Shown here: positions 38,187 through 47,803 of the stretch, piece by piece
How the letters are laid out: the number at the start of each line of letters is the position of its first letter
Position numbering within the stretch: the stretch's first letter is position 1
NCBI RefSeq assembly: GCF_003710865.1
Contig: NZ_RHHO01000020.1
Location: 1-64,000 of the forward strand
DNA from: Brevibacillus borstelensis
GTDB taxonomy: Bacteria; Bacillota; Bacilli; Brevibacillales; Brevibacillaceae
Length of the DNA: 64,000 bases
Direction of reading: 5' to 3'
The notes under the pieces: model-generated
Database searches by the model: none
What the model saw: the letters and a program-made list of their open reading frames with translations, nothing else
What the model was told of the DNA's origin: nothing
Position numbers and translations under genes: made by a program

Positions 38187-41100
38187 TTACTCTTCGTCCA
38201 AGCTTCCGCCTTCAAGTACGAGATTCAGCTTTTCACCGCTGCCCTCGTCCTCTTCTTCCATTTCACGCATTTCAATTTCCTGCTCGTCTTCGGACAGGAT
38301 TTTCACGTCCATACCCAAGCTTTGCAGTTCCTTGATGAGAACCTTGAAGGACTCAGGAACACCTGGCTCCGGTACGTTTTCCCCTTTGACGATCGCTTCG
38401 TAGGTCTTCACCCGACCAACGACGTCGTCCGACTTGACAGTAAGAATTTCTTGCAGCGTATAGGCGGCACCATAAGCCTCGAGTGCCCAAACCTCCATCT
38501 CCCCGAAGCGCTGTCCGCCAAACTGAGCTTTACCGCCCAGAGGCTGCTGCGTAACGAGCGAGTATGGACCAGTGGAACGAGCGTGGATCTTGTCGTCCAC
38601 CAAGTGAGCCAGCTTCAGCATGTACACGCAACCTACCGTTACACGGCGGTCAAACGGTTCACCTGTGCGGCCATCGTACAAAATCGTTTTTCCGTCGCGG
38701 TCGAGGCCGGCTTCTTCCAGCGTCTCGAACACATCTTCCTGACGAGCTCCGTCAAATACCGGTGTCGCTACGTGGATGCCGAGCATTTTCGCCGCCATGC
38801 CAAGGTGCGTTTCCAGTACCTGACCGATGTTCATCCGGGACGGAACCCCGAGTGGGTTCAGAACGATTTCCACAGGAGAGCCATCCGGCAAGAACGGCAT
38901 ATCCTCCTCTGGCATGATCCGGGCAATAACCCCTTTGTTACCATGTCGACCGGCCATTTTGTCACCCACGGAAATTTTCCGTTTTTGGGCGATGTAGACG
39001 CGGACGAGTTGGTTGACACCCGGCGGCAGCTCGTCGCCGTTCTCGCGGGTAAACACTTTCACGTCGACAACGATACCGGAACCGCCATGCGGTACGCGCA
39101 AGGATGTGTCGCGAACCTCGCGTGCCTTTTCACCAAAGATGGCATGGAGCAAACGCTCTTCCGCCGTCAGCTCGGTAACCCCTTTCGGCGTTACTTTACC
39201 GACGAGGATGTCGCCGTCCTGAATTTCCGCACCGACGCGAACGATACCGCGCTCGTCAAGATTTTTCAGAGCGTCTTCGCCGACGTTCGGAATATCACGG
39301 GTGATTTCTTCCGGACCGAGCTTGGTGTCACGGGCTTCGGACTCGTACTCTTCAATATGGATAGACGTATACACGTCATCTTTTACAAGCTTTTCGCTGA
39401 GGAGAATGGCGTCCTCGTAGTTGTACCCTTCCCAGGTCATGAACGCAACGATAACGTTGCGGCCCAGTGCCAATTCGCCCTTTTCTGTGGACGGACCGTC
39501 ACCGATGATGTCGCCTTTTTCAATCCAGTCGCCTTTTCTGACGATCGGGCGCTGGTTGATGCAGGTACCCTGGTTGGAACGGATAAACTTGTGCAATTTA
39601 TATTTGTCGATATCGCCGGCTACTTTCTTGCCGTCGATCTCTTTATAGCGGCGTACCCAAATTTCGCGGGCTGTCACGCGCTCTACCTGACCCGGATGCT
39701 TGGCAACGATCGCCACGCCGGAGTCTTGCGCTGCTTTATGCTCCATACCGGTACCGACAAACGGCGCTTGCGGAATGAGCAATGGAACAGCCTGCCGCTG
39801 CATGTTGGAACCCATCAGCGCGCGGTTGGCGTCGTCGTTTTCCAGGAACGGAATCAAAGCGGTCGCAACCGAAACGACTTGCTTCGGAGATACGTCCATA
39901 TAGTCAACCTTGTCGCGCGGGACACTCAAGATGTCGCCCTTGCGTCGGCAAATAACCATGTCGTTGATGAAGCGGCCCATTTCGTCCAAAGGCTGGTTGG
40001 CCTGAGCGACGTTGAACACGTCTTCTTCATCCGCCGTCAGATAGGCGATTTCATCCAGAACGTAACCGGTCTCCGGGTCTACCTTGCGACGCGGCGTTTC
40101 AATGAATCCATAGTCATTGATCCGGGCAAAGGAAGACAGCGAGTTGATCAAACCGATGTTCGGACCCTCCGGCGTCTCAATCGGACACATACGGCCGTAG
40201 TGAGAGTGGTGAACGTCACGCACTTCAAAGCCCGCGCGCTCACGAGTCAAACCACCGGGACCGAGTGCAGACAGACGGCGTTTGTGCGTCAGCTCTGCAA
40301 GCGGGTTGGTCTGATCCATAAACTGCGACAACTGGGAGCTTCCGAAGAACTCCTTGATCGCTGCGATGACCGGACGGATGTTGATCAGCGCTTGCGGCGT
40401 GATCTGGTTTTGATCCTGAATGGACATCCGCTCGCGAACTACGCGCTCCATACGGGAAAGACCGATGCGGAACTGGTTCTGCAACAGCTCACCAACGGAA
40501 CGCAGACGACGGTTGCCCAAATGGTCGATGTCATCGGTAGAACCGACTCCATGAAGCAGGTTCATGAAATAGTTGATCGCCGCAACGATATCAGCAGGCG
40601 TGATGTGCTTAACGGTCTTATCGACGTTTCCATTGCCGATGACCTTGATCACTTTGCCGTCGTCAAGCGGAGAGAAGATGTTGATGGATTGCAGACGGAT
40701 CATATCCTCTTCGAGAACACCGCCGTGCGTCCGTACATCTACGAACCCTACGCTCTCTTCCAGCATCGGCAAAATCCGGTCAAGAATCCGGCGGTCAATC
40801 ATTTGACCTGCTTCTGCGATAATTTCACCTGTGCTCGTATCTACCAACGTCTCAGCCAGACGCTGATTGTAGAGACGGTTTTTCAGGTGAAGCTTCTTGT
40901 TCATTTTATAGCGACCAACGGATGCCAGGTCGTAGCGCTTCGGATCGAAGAAACGGGAAATGAGCAAGCTCTTCGCGTTCTCGACTGTCGGCGGCTCACC
41001 CGGACGCAGACGCTCATAGATTTCAATCAGCGCCTTTTCCGTAGAGTCGGTATTGTCTTTCTCCAGCGTATTTTTGATATACTCGTCCTCACCCAGCAGG

Positions 41101-41726
41101 TTGAGAATCTCGATGTCGGAACCAAAGCCGAGAGCGCGCAAAAGCACCGTTACCGGGATCTTCCGGGTACGGTCGATACGGACGTAAATGACATCCTTCG
41201 CGTCCGTCTCCAACTCCAACCACGCGCCACGGTTTGGAATAACGGTAGCGGTAAATGTTTGCTTGCCGTTTTTGTCCACTTTGGTGTTGTAATATACACT
41301 GGGGGAACGAACAAGCTGGCTGACAATGACACGCTCAGCCCCGTTAATAATGAAGGTTCCCGTTTCGGTCATGAGCGGGAAGTCCCCCATGAAGACTTCT
41401 TGTTCCTTCACTTCGCCCGTCTCTTTGTTAAGCAAGCGGACCTTCACGCGCAGAGGCGCTGCATAGGTGACGTCACGTTCTTTCGACTCGTCCACGTCAT
41501 ACTTGGGCTCACCCAGGCTGTAATCGATAAATTCCAGCACAAGGTTACCCGTAAAGTCCTGGATCGGAGAAATGTCCTGAAACATTTCACGCAAGCCTTC
41601 ATCCAGGAACCACTGGTAAGACTTTTGCTGAATCTCGATCAGATTTGGAAGGCCCAGCACTTCGTTAATACGCGAATACGTACGACGCTGGCGGTGTCGG
41701 CCACTTTGAATCACTTTACCTGCCAA
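38187..41726 (-). CDS. rpoB: DNA-directed RNA polymerase subunit beta
   Basis: Beta subunit. The start is best set at TTG (41726), which gives [16 protein letters not shown] aligned with Bacillus RpoB and lies 8 nt after GAGGGG; the in-frame GTG at 41735 overlaps that ribosome site. 1179 aa. The rifampicin pocket ([20 protein letters not shown] and LSALGPGG) looks wild type. The leader of more than 250 nt holds a promoter and a terminator-like hairpin. Confidence 0.98.
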   Translation of the reverse strand: MAGKVIQSGRHRQRRTYSRINEVLGLPNLIEIQQKSYQWFLDEGLREMFQDISPIQDFTGNLVLEFIDYSLGEPKYDVDESKERDVTYAAPLRVKVRLLNKETGEVKEQEVFMGDFPLMTETGTFIINGAERVIVSQLVRSPSVYYNTKVDKNGKQTFTATVIPNRGAWLELETDAKDVIYVRIDRTRKIPVTVLLRALGFGSDIEILNLLGEDEYIKNTLEKDNTDSTEKALIEIYERLRPGEPPTVENAKSLLISRFFDPKRYDLASVGRYKMNKKLHLKNRLYNQRLAETLVDTSTGEIIAEAGQMIDRRILDRILPMLEESVGFVDVRTHGGVLEEDMIRLQSINIFSPLDDGKVIKVIGNGNVDKTVKHITPADIVAAINYFMNLLHGVGSTDDIDHLGNRRLRSVGELLQNQFRIGLSRMERVVRERMSIQDQNQITPQALINIRPVIAAIKEFFGSSQLSQFMDQTNPLAELTHKRRLSALGPGGLTRERAGFEVRDVHHSHYGRMCPIETPEGPNIGLINSLSSFARINDYGFIETPRRKVDPETGYVLDEIAYLTADEEDVFNVAQANQPLDEMGRFINDMVICRRKGDILSVPRDKVDYMDVSPKQVVSVATALIPFLENDDANRALMGSNMQRQAVPLLIPQAPFVGTGMEHKAAQDSGVAIVAKHPGQVERVTAREIWVRRYKEIDGKKVAGDIDKYKLHKFIRSNQGTCINQRPIVRKGDWIEKGDIIGDGPSTEKGELALGRNVIVAFMTWEGYNYEDAILLSEKLVKDDVYTSIHIEEYESEARDTKLGPEEITRDIPNVGEDALKNLDERGIVRVGAEIQDGDILVGKVTPKGVTELTAEERLLHAIFGEKAREVRDTSLRVPHGGSGIVVDVKVFTRENGDELPPGVNQLVRVYIAQKRKISVGDKMAGRHGNKGVIARIMPEEDMPFLPDGSPVEIVLNPLGVPSRMNIGQVLETHLGMAAKMLGIHVATPVFDGARQEDVFETLEEAGLDRDGKTILYDGRTGEPFDRRVTVGCVYMLKLAHLVDDKIHARSTGPYSLVTQQPLGGKAQFGGQRFGEMEVWALEAYGAAYTLQEILTVKSDDVVGRVKTYEAIVKGENVPEPGVPESFKVLIKELQSLGMDVKILSEDEQEIEMREMEEEDEGSGEKLNLVLEGGSLDEE

Positions 41727-41810
41727 CTTATTCACCCCTCAGGTTGTGTTTTCACACATAGAAAACTGGGCATCCGGCAAGCTTTTCAGCAGACGAATGC
41801 CTTGGTGCGA

Positions 41811-41854
41811 GCAAAAATAAAAATGGGTTAAAGCAGCGTTACCATTTTTAACCC
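41811..41854 (-). terminator. Terminator-like hairpin (attenuator) in the rpoB leader
   Basis: Minus strand GGGTTAAA (41854-41847) pairs with TTTAACCC (41832-41825), followed by ATTTTTATTTTTG. It lies about 130 nt downstream of the promoter at 41988-42016 and 85 nt before the rpoB start, with no other promoter visible between, so rpoBC transcription may be attenuated here. Confidence 0.6.
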
Positions 41855-41987
41855 AAAGGAAATCTATTTTATAAGAATTCCCATCTTTTTACACCGTCAT
41901 TCCTCCTTTGATAAAAAAGCAGGAAAGCCGTTTTGATAATGAGAACTGCTAAAAAAATAGACATTAATCCCATATTGACATTTTATA

Positions 41988-42016
41988 ATGCTAACATATT
42001 GAAATATGCACGTCAA
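41988..42016 (-). promoter_or_regulatory. Sigma-A promoter of rpoBC
   Basis: Minus strand TTGACG (42016-42011), 17 bp, TAGCAT (41993-41988). The non-coding stretch 41727-42063 (337 nt) contains this promoter, the hairpin at 41811-41854 and A/T-rich leader; nothing else is recognisable. Confidence 0.65.
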
Positions 42017-42063
42017 GGGACTATTTTTTATTTCTTGCCTGCCGTGCGCAGATGTGCGTTCTG

Positions 42064-42660
42064 CTACTTCCTCGCTCTAAAAATGGAATACCCTTTTTTC
42101 TTGTCTACCTCTTCGACTTCGCGGTAGACTTCCTGCAGCTTTCGCAAAGCGGAAGGCGCCCCTTGTTTCTTCTGAATCACTACCCACATCTCGCCGCCTT
42201 CGGCAAGCAGCTCGTACCCTTCCGTAAAAATGCGATGGACGATCTCCTTGCCGGCCCGAATCGGCGGATTGGTTACAATGACGTCAAACACCCGCCCCTG
42301 AACAGCGCTGTACACATCACTGACAAGGATCTCCACATTCGTGATCCCGTTCAATTGAGCATTTCGACGGGCCAGTTCAACTGCACGCTCGTTGACATCG
42401 AGCATCGTAACCTGCCCCTTGTTGGCCAGCTTGGCTGCAGTTAGCCCCATCGGCCCGTACCCGCAGCCAACATCCAGCACGCGGGCATGCTCATCGAACT
42501 CCATCGTCTCGATTAGCAGCTGACTGCCAAAATCAACCCGATCCCGGGAGAATACACCCGCATCCGTAATAAAACGAAGCTCATGCCCCCGCAGTGTGAA
42601 CGTAAACTGCTGCTCGTCATGCTTGGCTCCCGGGCGGCTCGTGTAGTAGTGATCTGCCAC
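42064..42660 (-). CDS. RsmC-like class I SAM methyltransferase (YbxB)
   Basis: 198 aa methyltransferase with the SAM-binding LDVGCGYGPMG and catalytic NPPIRAGK motifs of rRNA guanine-N2 methyltransferases; the B. subtilis homologue ybxB occupies the same site between rplL and rpoB. Single-domain, shorter than E. coli RsmC. The rRNA target is inferred. Separated from rplL by a terminator. Confidence 0.88.
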   Translation of the reverse strand: MADHYYTSRPGAKHDEQQFTFTLRGHELRFITDAGVFSRDRVDFGSQLLIETMEFDEHARVLDVGCGYGPMGLTAAKLANKGQVTMLDVNERAVELARRNAQLNGITNVEILVSDVYSAVQGRVFDVIVTNPPIRAGKEIVHRIFTEGYELLAEGGEMWVVIQKKQGAPSALRKLQEVYREVEEVDKKKGYSIFRARK

Positions 42661-42709
42661 GTATGGTCCACCTTTCCTCTTCGATAGGCTTGGTTCCTTC
42701 TTACAGAAA

Positions 42710-42734
42710 ATCCCCCTGCCGCAGGCAAGGGGAT
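42710..42734 (-). terminator. Terminator after rplL
   Basis: Minus strand ATCCCCTTGCC/GCAGGGGGAT (one mismatch) followed by TTTTCTG. Located 25 nt after the rplL stop. Confidence 0.75.
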
Positions 42735-42758
42735 ATATTCCACTTTCAGGAAGCTAAC

Positions 42759-43121
42759 TTACTTCACTTCTACAGTTGCGCCAGCTTCTTCGAGTTTTGC
42801 TTTGAGGGATTCTGCTTCTTCTTTGGAAACGCCCTCTTTGAGTGTTTTTGGAGCGTTGTCTACCAGGTCTTTTGCTTCTTTCAGACCCAGGCCAGTCAGC
42901 TCGCGAACAACTTTGATAACGTTGATTTTGGAAGCGCCGCCGCTTACCAGGTTTACAGTGAATTCAGTTTGCTCAGCAGCAGCTTCAGCTCCGCCACCAG
43001 CAACTACAGCTACAGGAGCAGCAGCAGTTACGCCGAATTCTTCTTCAATTGCTTTTACCAGATCGTTCAGTTCGAGAACGGACATACCTTTGATCGCTTC
43101 CAAGATTTGCTCTTTGCTCAT
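42759..43121 (-). CDS. rplL: 50S ribosomal protein L7/L12 (bL12)
   Basis: Stalk protein that recruits translational GTPases. 120 aa from ATG 43121 ([13 protein letters not shown]) with GGAGGAC upstream. N-terminal dimer domain, Ala/Gly-rich hinge (about 35-55) and conserved GTPase-binding C-domain [16 protein letters not shown]. An in-frame ATG at 43169 is rejected. Confidence 0.98.
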   Translation of the reverse strand: MSKEQILEAIKGMSVLELNDLVKAIEEEFGVTAAAPVAVVAGGGAEAAAEQTEFTVNLVSGGASKINVIKVVRELTGLGLKEAKDLVDNAPKTLKEGVSKEEAESLKAKLEEAGATVEVK

Positions 43122-43202
43122 CTTATTGTCCTCCCATTCATGGATAAGTGTATTGGTTCGGTTGCTCACACAACCAGTTGGGTTTGTAACCCGTTCAGGC
43201 GA

Positions 43203-43718
43203 TTACGCGCCTTGGCCTTCTTTTTGCTCGGAAACGGCTTTGACTGCCAGTGCGAAGTTGCGCACAGGAGCTTGCAGCACGCTGAGAAGCATGGACAGGA
43301 GACCTTCGCGGGAAGGCAGTGCTGCCAGCGCTTTGATTTCATCAGCGCCCACTACTTTTCCTTCGATTACGCCACCCTTGATTTCCAGCTTTTCGTTTTT
43401 CTTCGCAAATTCAGCGATGATTTTCGCAGGAGCGATTACATCTTCAGTGGAGAACGCGATTGCGTTTGGACCGGTGAGGTACTGATCCAGTTCAGTCAGG
43501 TTCTCTTTCGCTGTAGCGAGTCGAGTCAGTGTGTTTTTCAGAACTACGAATTCGATACCTGCTTCACGCAGTTGTCTACGCAGCTCAGTTACTTGCGCTA
43601 CAGTCAGACCGCGGTAATCAGCGACTACTGTTGTTTGGCTATTGCGCAGTTTTGTAGCGATTTCATTTACCGCTTGTACTTTCTCTTCACGAATAACGGT
43701 TGGACGAATTTCTGCCAA
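43203..43718 (-). CDS. rplJ: 50S ribosomal protein L10 (uL10)
   Basis: Base of the L12 stalk. 171 aa, helix at the C-terminus binding L12 dimers. Start TTG (43718) follows GGAGGTG and fits the family N-terminus; the weak codon may limit synthesis. Preceded by an L10-type leader with a terminator hairpin, so expression is likely tuned by L10 or its complex. Confidence 0.97.
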   Translation of the reverse strand: MAEIRPTVIREEKVQAVNEIATKLRNSQTTVVADYRGLTVAQVTELRRQLREAGIEFVVLKNTLTRLATAKENLTELDQYLTGPNAIAFSTEDVIAPAKIIAEFAKKNEKLEIKGGVIEGKVVGADEIKALAALPSREGLLSMLLSVLQAPVRNFALAVKAVSEQKEGQGA

Positions 43719-43744
43719 TGGTTACACCTCCCGTGCTCTATCCT

Positions 43745-43940
43745 GGAAAAAAGAATGCCCTCGTAGCATCTACGAGGGCATAATGTATATCGTCAAAGGA
43801 AATCTAGCATTTCCTCTATCCGCTTCATTACACGCCTCGGAGGGATATTAAGCAGGGCTTTTGGGCTCTGCACCTTCTGTCTACGGCATGGCATATTCTT
43901 TTCATCAACAGGAACTATCTTATCAACTTCCACCAGGGAA
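43745..43940 (-). promoter_or_regulatory. L10 leader RNA
   Basis: The rplA-rplJ gap of about 230 nt reads on the minus strand like the known L10 leader: a block AAGGTGCAGAGCCCAAAAGC, then CTGCTTAATATCCCTCCGAG, and a terminator stem just before rplJ. Such leaders bind the L10(L12)4 complex. Identification is by resemblance and position, not by a covariance search. Confidence 0.7.
43755..43781 (-). terminator. Attenuator terminator in the L10 leader
   Basis: Minus strand ATGCCCTCGTAG/CTACGAGGGCAT, 12 bp perfect stem with 3 nt loop, followed by TCTTTTTTCC. It lies 37 nt before the rplJ start codon, so it can cut off rplJL transcription. Confidence 0.88.
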
Positions 43941-43951
43941 GTCAACTATCA

Positions 43952-44635
43952 TTATTTTACAGCTACACGAACGCCAGGACCCATCGTGGAGCTGATGGAT
44001 ACGTTTTTCATGTAAACGCCTTTTGCTGCCGCTGGTTTCGCACGGTTCAGCGCTTCAGTCAGCGCAGCGAGGTTTTCAGCCAGCTTCTCGGCATCAAAGG
44101 AAACCTTACCGATTGGAGCGTGGATGTTACCTGCTTTGTCAACGCGGTACTCAATTTTACCAGCTTTGATTTCGTTAACGGCTTTGGTTACATCAAATGT
44201 AACGGTACCGGTTTTCGGGTTTGGCATAAGGCCTTTTGGACCGAGCACGCGACCCAGTTTCCCTACTTCACCCATCATGTCAGGGGTAGCTACGACTACG
44301 TCAAAGTCGAACCAACCGCCTTGAATTTTTGCGATCATGTCTGCATCGCCGACATAATCTGCACCAGCTGCTTCTGCTTCTTTCGCTTTTTCGCCTTTCG
44401 CGAAAACGAGAACGCGCTGTACTTTACCAGTACCGTGCGGCAGAACAACTGCACCGCGGATTTGTTGGTCAGCACGCTTCGGGTCTACACCCAGACGGAA
44501 TGCTGCTTCCACGGATTCGTCAAACTTAGCAGAAGCTGCTTTTTTAACCAGCTCGATACCTTCTGCTACTTCGTATACTTTGTTCTTGTCAATCAGCTTC
44601 GCAGCCTCTTGGTACTTCTTGCCACGTTTTGCCAT
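43952..44635 (-). CDS. rplA: 50S ribosomal protein L1 (uL1)
   Basis: L1 stalk protein involved in E-site tRNA release; in many bacteria represses its own operon. 227 aa. Conserved [13 protein letters not shown] motif is intact. AGGGAG upstream. Follows rplK by 93 nt containing a hairpin. Confidence 0.98.
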   Translation of the reverse strand: MAKRGKKYQEAAKLIDKNKVYEVAEGIELVKKAASAKFDESVEAAFRLGVDPKRADQQIRGAVVLPHGTGKVQRVLVFAKGEKAKEAEAAGADYVGDADMIAKIQGGWFDFDVVVATPDMMGEVGKLGRVLGPKGLMPNPKTGTVTFDVTKAVNEIKAGKIEYRVDKAGNIHAPIGKVSFDAEKLAENLAALTEALNRAKPAAAKGVYMKNVSISSTMGPGVRVAVK

Positions 44636-44688
44636 GTTTTAAAATCTCCCTTCAATGTGGTCGTAGCGGTTTGATCCTCCCACAAACA

Positions 44689-44711
44689 AGGGGCACAGCT
44701 CGTGTACCCCT
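44689..44711 (-). other. Hairpin in the rplK-rplA gap
   Basis: Minus strand AGGGGTACACGAGCTGTGCC: stem AGGGG-CAC/GTG-CCCCT with a two-base bulge. Not followed by U residues. L1-binding sites in mRNA are stem-loops with bulges near these genes, so a regulatory role is possible but unproven. Confidence 0.4.
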
Positions 44712-44728
44712 CATTGCAACAAAGACAA

Positions 44729-45154
44729 TTAGTCTTCGATCACGATACCCATGGAACGAGCGGTACCTTCCACCATGCGCATAGCCGCTTCCACGGTTGC
44801 TGCGTTCAGGTCAGGGCGCTTCAGTTCAGCGATTTCACGAACTTTATCGCGTTTCAGGGTAGCAACTTTCGTCTTGTTCGGCACGCCGGAACCAGACTCG
44901 ATACCAGCAGCTTTCTTCAGCAGAACAGCAGCCGGCGGAGTTTTCGTAATGAAAGTAAAGGAACGGTCTTCAAAAACAGTAATTTCTACTGGAATGATCA
45001 TTCCTACTTCGCTCTCAGTACGAGCGTTGAATTCTTTACAGAATCCCATGATGTTTACACCAGCTTGACCGAGAGCCGGACCTACTGGAGGTGCAGGATT
45101 CGCTTTACCTGCCGGGATTTGCAATTTAATTACGCGGATAACCTTCTTAGCCAC
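44729..45154 (-). CDS. rplK: 50S ribosomal protein L11 (uL11)
   Basis: GTPase-centre protein, required for RelA-type stringent response and target of thiostrepton. 141 aa from GTG at 45154 ([15 protein letters not shown]) with GGAGG 8 nt upstream; an in-frame GTG three codons earlier overlaps that site. The N-terminal Pro-rich [10 protein letters not shown] is conserved. Confidence 0.98.
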   Translation of the reverse strand: MAKKVIRVIKLQIPAGKANPAPPVGPALGQAGVNIMGFCKEFNARTESEVGMIIPVEITVFEDRSFTFITKTPPAAVLLKKAAGIESGSGVPNKTKVATLKRDKVREIAELKRPDLNAATVEAAMRMVEGTARSMGIVIED

Positions 45155-45297
45155 GTAAGACACCTCCTTACTTCACATGTGGTTATTACGGGGGAATGCC
45201 CCCTCCCACTGTTTTGCCGAAAGTCCTATGTAGACTTTCCATCTATAGTGAGAGTGCAAGAAACCCCTTATGGTTGGGGAAATAAGAAACAACATGA
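45155..45297 (-). promoter_or_regulatory. 5' leader of rplK-rplA
   Basis: Untranslated leader of about 140 nt with stems GAAAGTC/GACTTTC (minus 45239-45219) and GGGGG/CCCCC (minus 45207-45193). Autoregulation by L1 is known for this operon in other bacteria; whether these stems are the site is not shown by sequence alone. Confidence 0.4.
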
Positions 45298-45326
45298 AAT
45301 GTACCACATAGCGTGGTCATTTTCAA
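45298..45326 (-). promoter_or_regulatory. Sigma-A promoter of rplK-rplA
   Basis: Minus strand TTGAAA (45326-45321), 17 bp, TACATT (45303-45298), directly after the nusG stop. Confidence 0.6.
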
Positions 45327-45334
45327 GATGAATC

Positions 45335-45871
45335 CTAATCCAATTTTTGAATCTGTGTAAAGTCTAGCTCGACCGGCGTTTCGCGACCGAAGATATCGAC
45401 CAGTACGCGAACCTTTTGTCTGTCAGGGTGAATCTCGATGATTTCTCCGGTACGGTTGGAGAACGGACCGTCAGTCACGCGCACCATGTCACGAAGATCA
45501 AAATCGACTTTGATTTTGGGAATCTCGATCCCCATCTGACGCAGGATCATATCGGCCTCTTCAGGACGAAGCGCTGTCGGTTTGGAACCAGCGCCCGTGG
45601 ATCCGACAAAGCCGGTAACCCCAGGGGTGTTGCGCACGACATACCAAGAGTCGTCGGTCATCACCATTTCAACAAGGACATATCCTGGAAACACCTTTTT
45701 CGTGACGGTGCGCTTTTTGCCGTCCTTCGTCTCCACTTCTTCTTCCGTGGGTACGAGAACGCGGAAGATCTTGTCTTCCATGCCCATCGACTCGACGCGC
45801 TTCTCCAGATTTGTCTTTACCTTGTTTTCATAACCCGAGTACGTATGAACCACATACCATGCTTTTTCCAT
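45335..45871 (-). CDS. nusG: Transcription termination/antitermination protein NusG
   Basis: Binds RNA polymerase and modulates pausing, termination and coupling. N-terminal NGN domain (WYVVHTYSGYENKV) and C-terminal KOW domain (DGPFSNRTGEIIEI). ATG 45871 gives MEKAWYVVHT, the family start (178 aa); a GTG two codons earlier (45877) is possible. The only ribosome site, AGGAGG at 45903-45898, is 20 nt from the GTG, but a small hairpin (45894-45880) between them would shorten the distance. Confidence 0.97.
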   Translation of the reverse strand: MEKAWYVVHTYSGYENKVKTNLEKRVESMGMEDKIFRVLVPTEEEVETKDGKKRTVTKKVFPGYVLVEMVMTDDSWYVVRNTPGVTGFVGSTGAGSKPTALRPEEADMILRQMGIEIPKIKVDFDLRDMVRVTDGPFSNRTGEIIEIHPDRQKVRVLVDIFGRETPVELDFTQIQKLD

Positions 45872-45879
45872 ATCCACAA

Positions 45880-45894
45880 GGACGTTATCCGTCC
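45880..45894 (-). promoter_or_regulatory. Hairpin between nusG Shine-Dalgarno and start codon
   Basis: Minus strand GGACG-GATAA-CGTCC, 5 bp stem with 5 nt loop. With the hairpin formed, AGGAGG is separated from GTG 45877 by 5 unpaired bases (11 from ATG 45871) instead of 20 or 26. Confidence 0.5.
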
Positions 45895-45915
45895 GTCCCT
45901 CCTAGGCGTGCAAAA

Positions 45916-46131
45916 TTACGTTCCTAAAATCAAATCAATAAGGCGCGAGATACCCAGATCAACGACAAAGAAGAAAGCAGCGAGAAGCGTAACCGTAATG
46001 AGAACGACGACCGTGTAGGTGGTCAATTCCTTTCGGTTTGGCCAGCGGACCTTCTTCAGTTCTGATTTCACATCGCCGAAAAATTCACCGGTCCGGCGAA
46101 AACTAGATCCTATTCTTGCTAGGAAACCCAC
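45916..46131 (-). CDS. secE: Preprotein translocase subunit SecE
   Basis: Single-span SecE clamp of SecY. 71 aa: cytosolic amphipathic part ELKKVRWPNRKEL, then one membrane helix (about 40-60). Standard Bacillus form. Between rpmG and nusG. Confidence 0.96.
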   Translation of the reverse strand: MGFLARIGSSFRRTGEFFGDVKSELKKVRWPNRKELTTYTVVVLITVTLLAAFFFVVDLGISRLIDLILGT

Positions 46132-46164
46132 ACTGCCACCCCCTGACTTCGTCGCTTCCGTTCA

Positions 46165-46314
46165 TTACTTCGTTTCGCGATGAAGGGTCTGCTTCTTGTC
46201 ACGGGAGCAATACTTTTTCAGCTCGACACGCTCAGTAGTAGTGCGCTTGTTTTTCGTGGAGATATAGTTACGCTCGCCACACTCAGTGCACGCCAACGTG
46301 ATGTTTACTCGCAT
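46165..46314 (-). CDS. rpmG: 50S ribosomal protein L33 (bL33)
   Basis: 49 aa protein [19 protein letters not shown]...; only three Cys (9, 12, 36) remain of the four of the zinc ribbon, the last position being Asp in CSRD. ATG 46314 with GGAGGTGG upstream. Before secE-nusG as in many Bacillales. Confidence 0.95.
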   Translation of the reverse strand: MRVNITLACTECGERNYISTKNKRTTTERVELKKYCSRDKKQTLHRETK

Positions 46315-46457
46315 TTATTGCCACCTCCATCTCATTTCAAACCTACGTATTCAAAAGAACAAGGATAAAATAGTACGGGAAAACCGCTACTTTTTCCTGA
46401 CCATTTTAACAAAGCAACCATAGGCAAGAGAGAAATGTGGCCATGGTTACCTAAACA

Positions 46458-46486
46458 AATTTATCATACCAGTCAACCCATGTCAA
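46458..46486 (-). promoter_or_regulatory. Sigma-A promoter of rpmG-secE-nusG
   Basis: Minus strand TTGACA (46486-46481), 17 bp, TAAATT (46463-46458). Lies between the sigH terminator and rpmG, leaving a leader of about 140 nt. Confidence 0.7.
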
Positions 46487-46529
46487 CAAAACGTCTTGAC
46501 AAAGCGGAAGCATTTTGTTCCAAAAGAAA

Positions 46530-46564
46530 AGAGAGATTCTGCGATGCTACAGATGAATCTCTCT
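46530..46564 (-). terminator. Terminator overlapping the end of sigH
   Basis: Minus strand AGAGAGATTC/GAATCTCTCT, 10 bp perfect stem, followed by TTTCTTTT. The sigH stop codon (46549-46547) lies in the loop. Confidence 0.88.
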
Positions 46565-47197
46565 GCCTTCCAAATACTTTTCCAATTTGCGTTTTACCCG
46601 CTGCAGGGCATTGTCTATCGATTTGACATGCCGCTTGAGTTCTACAGCAATTTGCTGATAGGATCGGCCGTCCAAATACAGCATCAATACCTGACGCTCC
46701 AGATCGCTCAGAATTTCGCTCATCTTCCCTTCGATGTCGTCGAATTCTTCGCGATTGATGAACAATTCTTCAGGGTCAGTCACCTTCGTCCCGCAAATCA
46801 CATCGAGCAGGGTGCGGTCAGAATCTTCATCGTATATAGGCTTGTCCAGCGATACATACGAGTTGAGCGGAATATGCTTTTGCCGGGTTGCTGTCTTAAT
46901 CGCAGTAATAATCTGACGGGTTATGCACAATTCGGCAAACGCCTTGAACGACGTGAGCTTGTCCCCTCGGAAGTCGCGAATAGACTTGTACAATCCAATC
47001 ATGCCTTCTTGGACGATGTCTTCGCGGTCTGCCCCAATGAGAAAATAGGACCTCGCTTTTGCCCTTACGAAATTCTTGTACTTGTTGATCAAGTACTCTA
47101 AGGCTTCGGCATCATTGTCACGAACCAGATCAACTACCTCTTCGTCGGACATTAACTCATATTGGGCATGCTTCAGCTCCTTGAGGTCAACGCTCAC
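46547..47197 (-). CDS. sigH: RNA polymerase sigma-H factor (Spo0H)
   Basis: Sigma factor for the transition to stationary phase, competence and sporulation start. 216 aa with conserved region 2 (FVRAKARSYFLIGADREDIVQEG) and region 4 (RSYQQIAVELKRHVKSIDNALQRVKRKLE). GTG start with GGGGGGAT. Single gene with its own sigma-A promoter and terminator, as in B. subtilis, where AbrB represses it. Confidence 0.97.
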   Translation of the reverse strand: MSVDLKELKHAQYELMSDEEVVDLVRDNDAEALEYLINKYKNFVRAKARSYFLIGADREDIVQEGMIGLYKSIRDFRGDKLTSFKAFAELCITRQIITAIKTATRQKHIPLNSYVSLDKPIYDEDSDRTLLDVICGTKVTDPEELFINREEFDDIEGKMSEILSDLERQVLMLYLDGRSYQQIAVELKRHVKSIDNALQRVKRKLEKYLEGREIHL

Positions 47198-47237
47198 AAT
47201 GATCCCCCCGCCATCCGGTTATTCCACAGATAGGGCT

Positions 47238-47266
47238 ATTATACATGCGCCGTAAAAAAGCGTCAA
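47238..47266 (-). promoter_or_regulatory. Sigma-A promoter of sigH
   Basis: Minus strand TTGACG (47266-47261), 17 bp, TATAAT (47243-47238): near-consensus. Located between yacP and sigH. Confidence 0.82.
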
Positions 47267-47277
47267 CCGAATCCAGG

Positions 47278-47802
47278 TTATTCCCTTCGCCATTTTTCGA
47301 ATATTTTCGCTATTTCCCCATCCAAGGAAATACGCGTGGAGAAGCGTTCTTCACGAGTCTTCTCCACCTGCTCTTTGATCTCCTTGCCGATACTTTCCAT
47401 GTCATGAAGCAACTCCCTCGCTGACTTGCGCAAGGCTCCCTGGCCAAAAATGACACGCTGGGATGTATAGTCCGAGGTCGCTACATAAATTTGTCGATTT
47501 TTCGCGTAATGTTCTGCCACAAGCTGCTCAATTTTTTCATCGGCCGTCTCTTTTTTCTTGGTGAAATAGATGTCTATCTGATAATCGCTCATCTGTCTTC
47601 CGATACCCGGCACATTGTAGGCATCAAATACGATCATGACCTTTATGCCCGTAAAGCTCTGGTAATCTGCCAGCTTGGAGATCAACAGATCACGGGCTTC
47701 GTCCATGCGCTCCTCCTCTTTGAGAACGCGCAGGTCGGGCCAGGCTCCGATGATGTTATAGCCGTCAACAATCAAAAGTTGCTTGGCTTTCCTTTTTGCC
47801 AT
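47278..47802 (-). CDS. rae1: NYN/PIN-like endoribonuclease YacP (Rae1)
   Basis: 174 aa NYN-domain nuclease. The first strand LLIVDGYNIIGAW carries the catalytic Asp and the family NYN signature; a second Asp is in VMIVFDAYN. In B. subtilis Rae1 cuts mRNA inside the ribosomal A site. One nt after rlmB, in the conserved gltX-cysE-cysS-mrnC-rlmB-yacP-sigH order. Confidence 0.9.
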   Translation of the reverse strand: MAKRKAKQLLIVDGYNIIGAWPDLRVLKEEERMDEARDLLISKLADYQSFTGIKVMIVFDAYNVPGIGRQMSDYQIDIYFTKKKETADEKIEQLVAEHYAKNRQIYVATSDYTSQRVIFGQGALRKSARELLHDMESIGKEIKEQVEKTREERFSTRISLDGEIAKIFEKWRRE

Positions 47803-47803
47803 G

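Noticed and set aside
34375..41831. Very long open frames on the plus strand opposite rpoC and rpoB (1342 and 1169 codons)
   Set aside because: They are antisense shadows of rpoC and rpoB caused by biased codon use. Their products are compositionally odd, they lack ribosome sites and they match no family I know. The same holds for long frames opposite fusA, tuf, clpC and the ribosomal cluster.
41971..41990. TTGACA and TATAAT on the plus strand near 41975-41989
   Set aside because: The two hexamers are only 3 bp apart, so they cannot form a promoter together; the minus-strand TTGACG-N17-TAGCAT is the working one.
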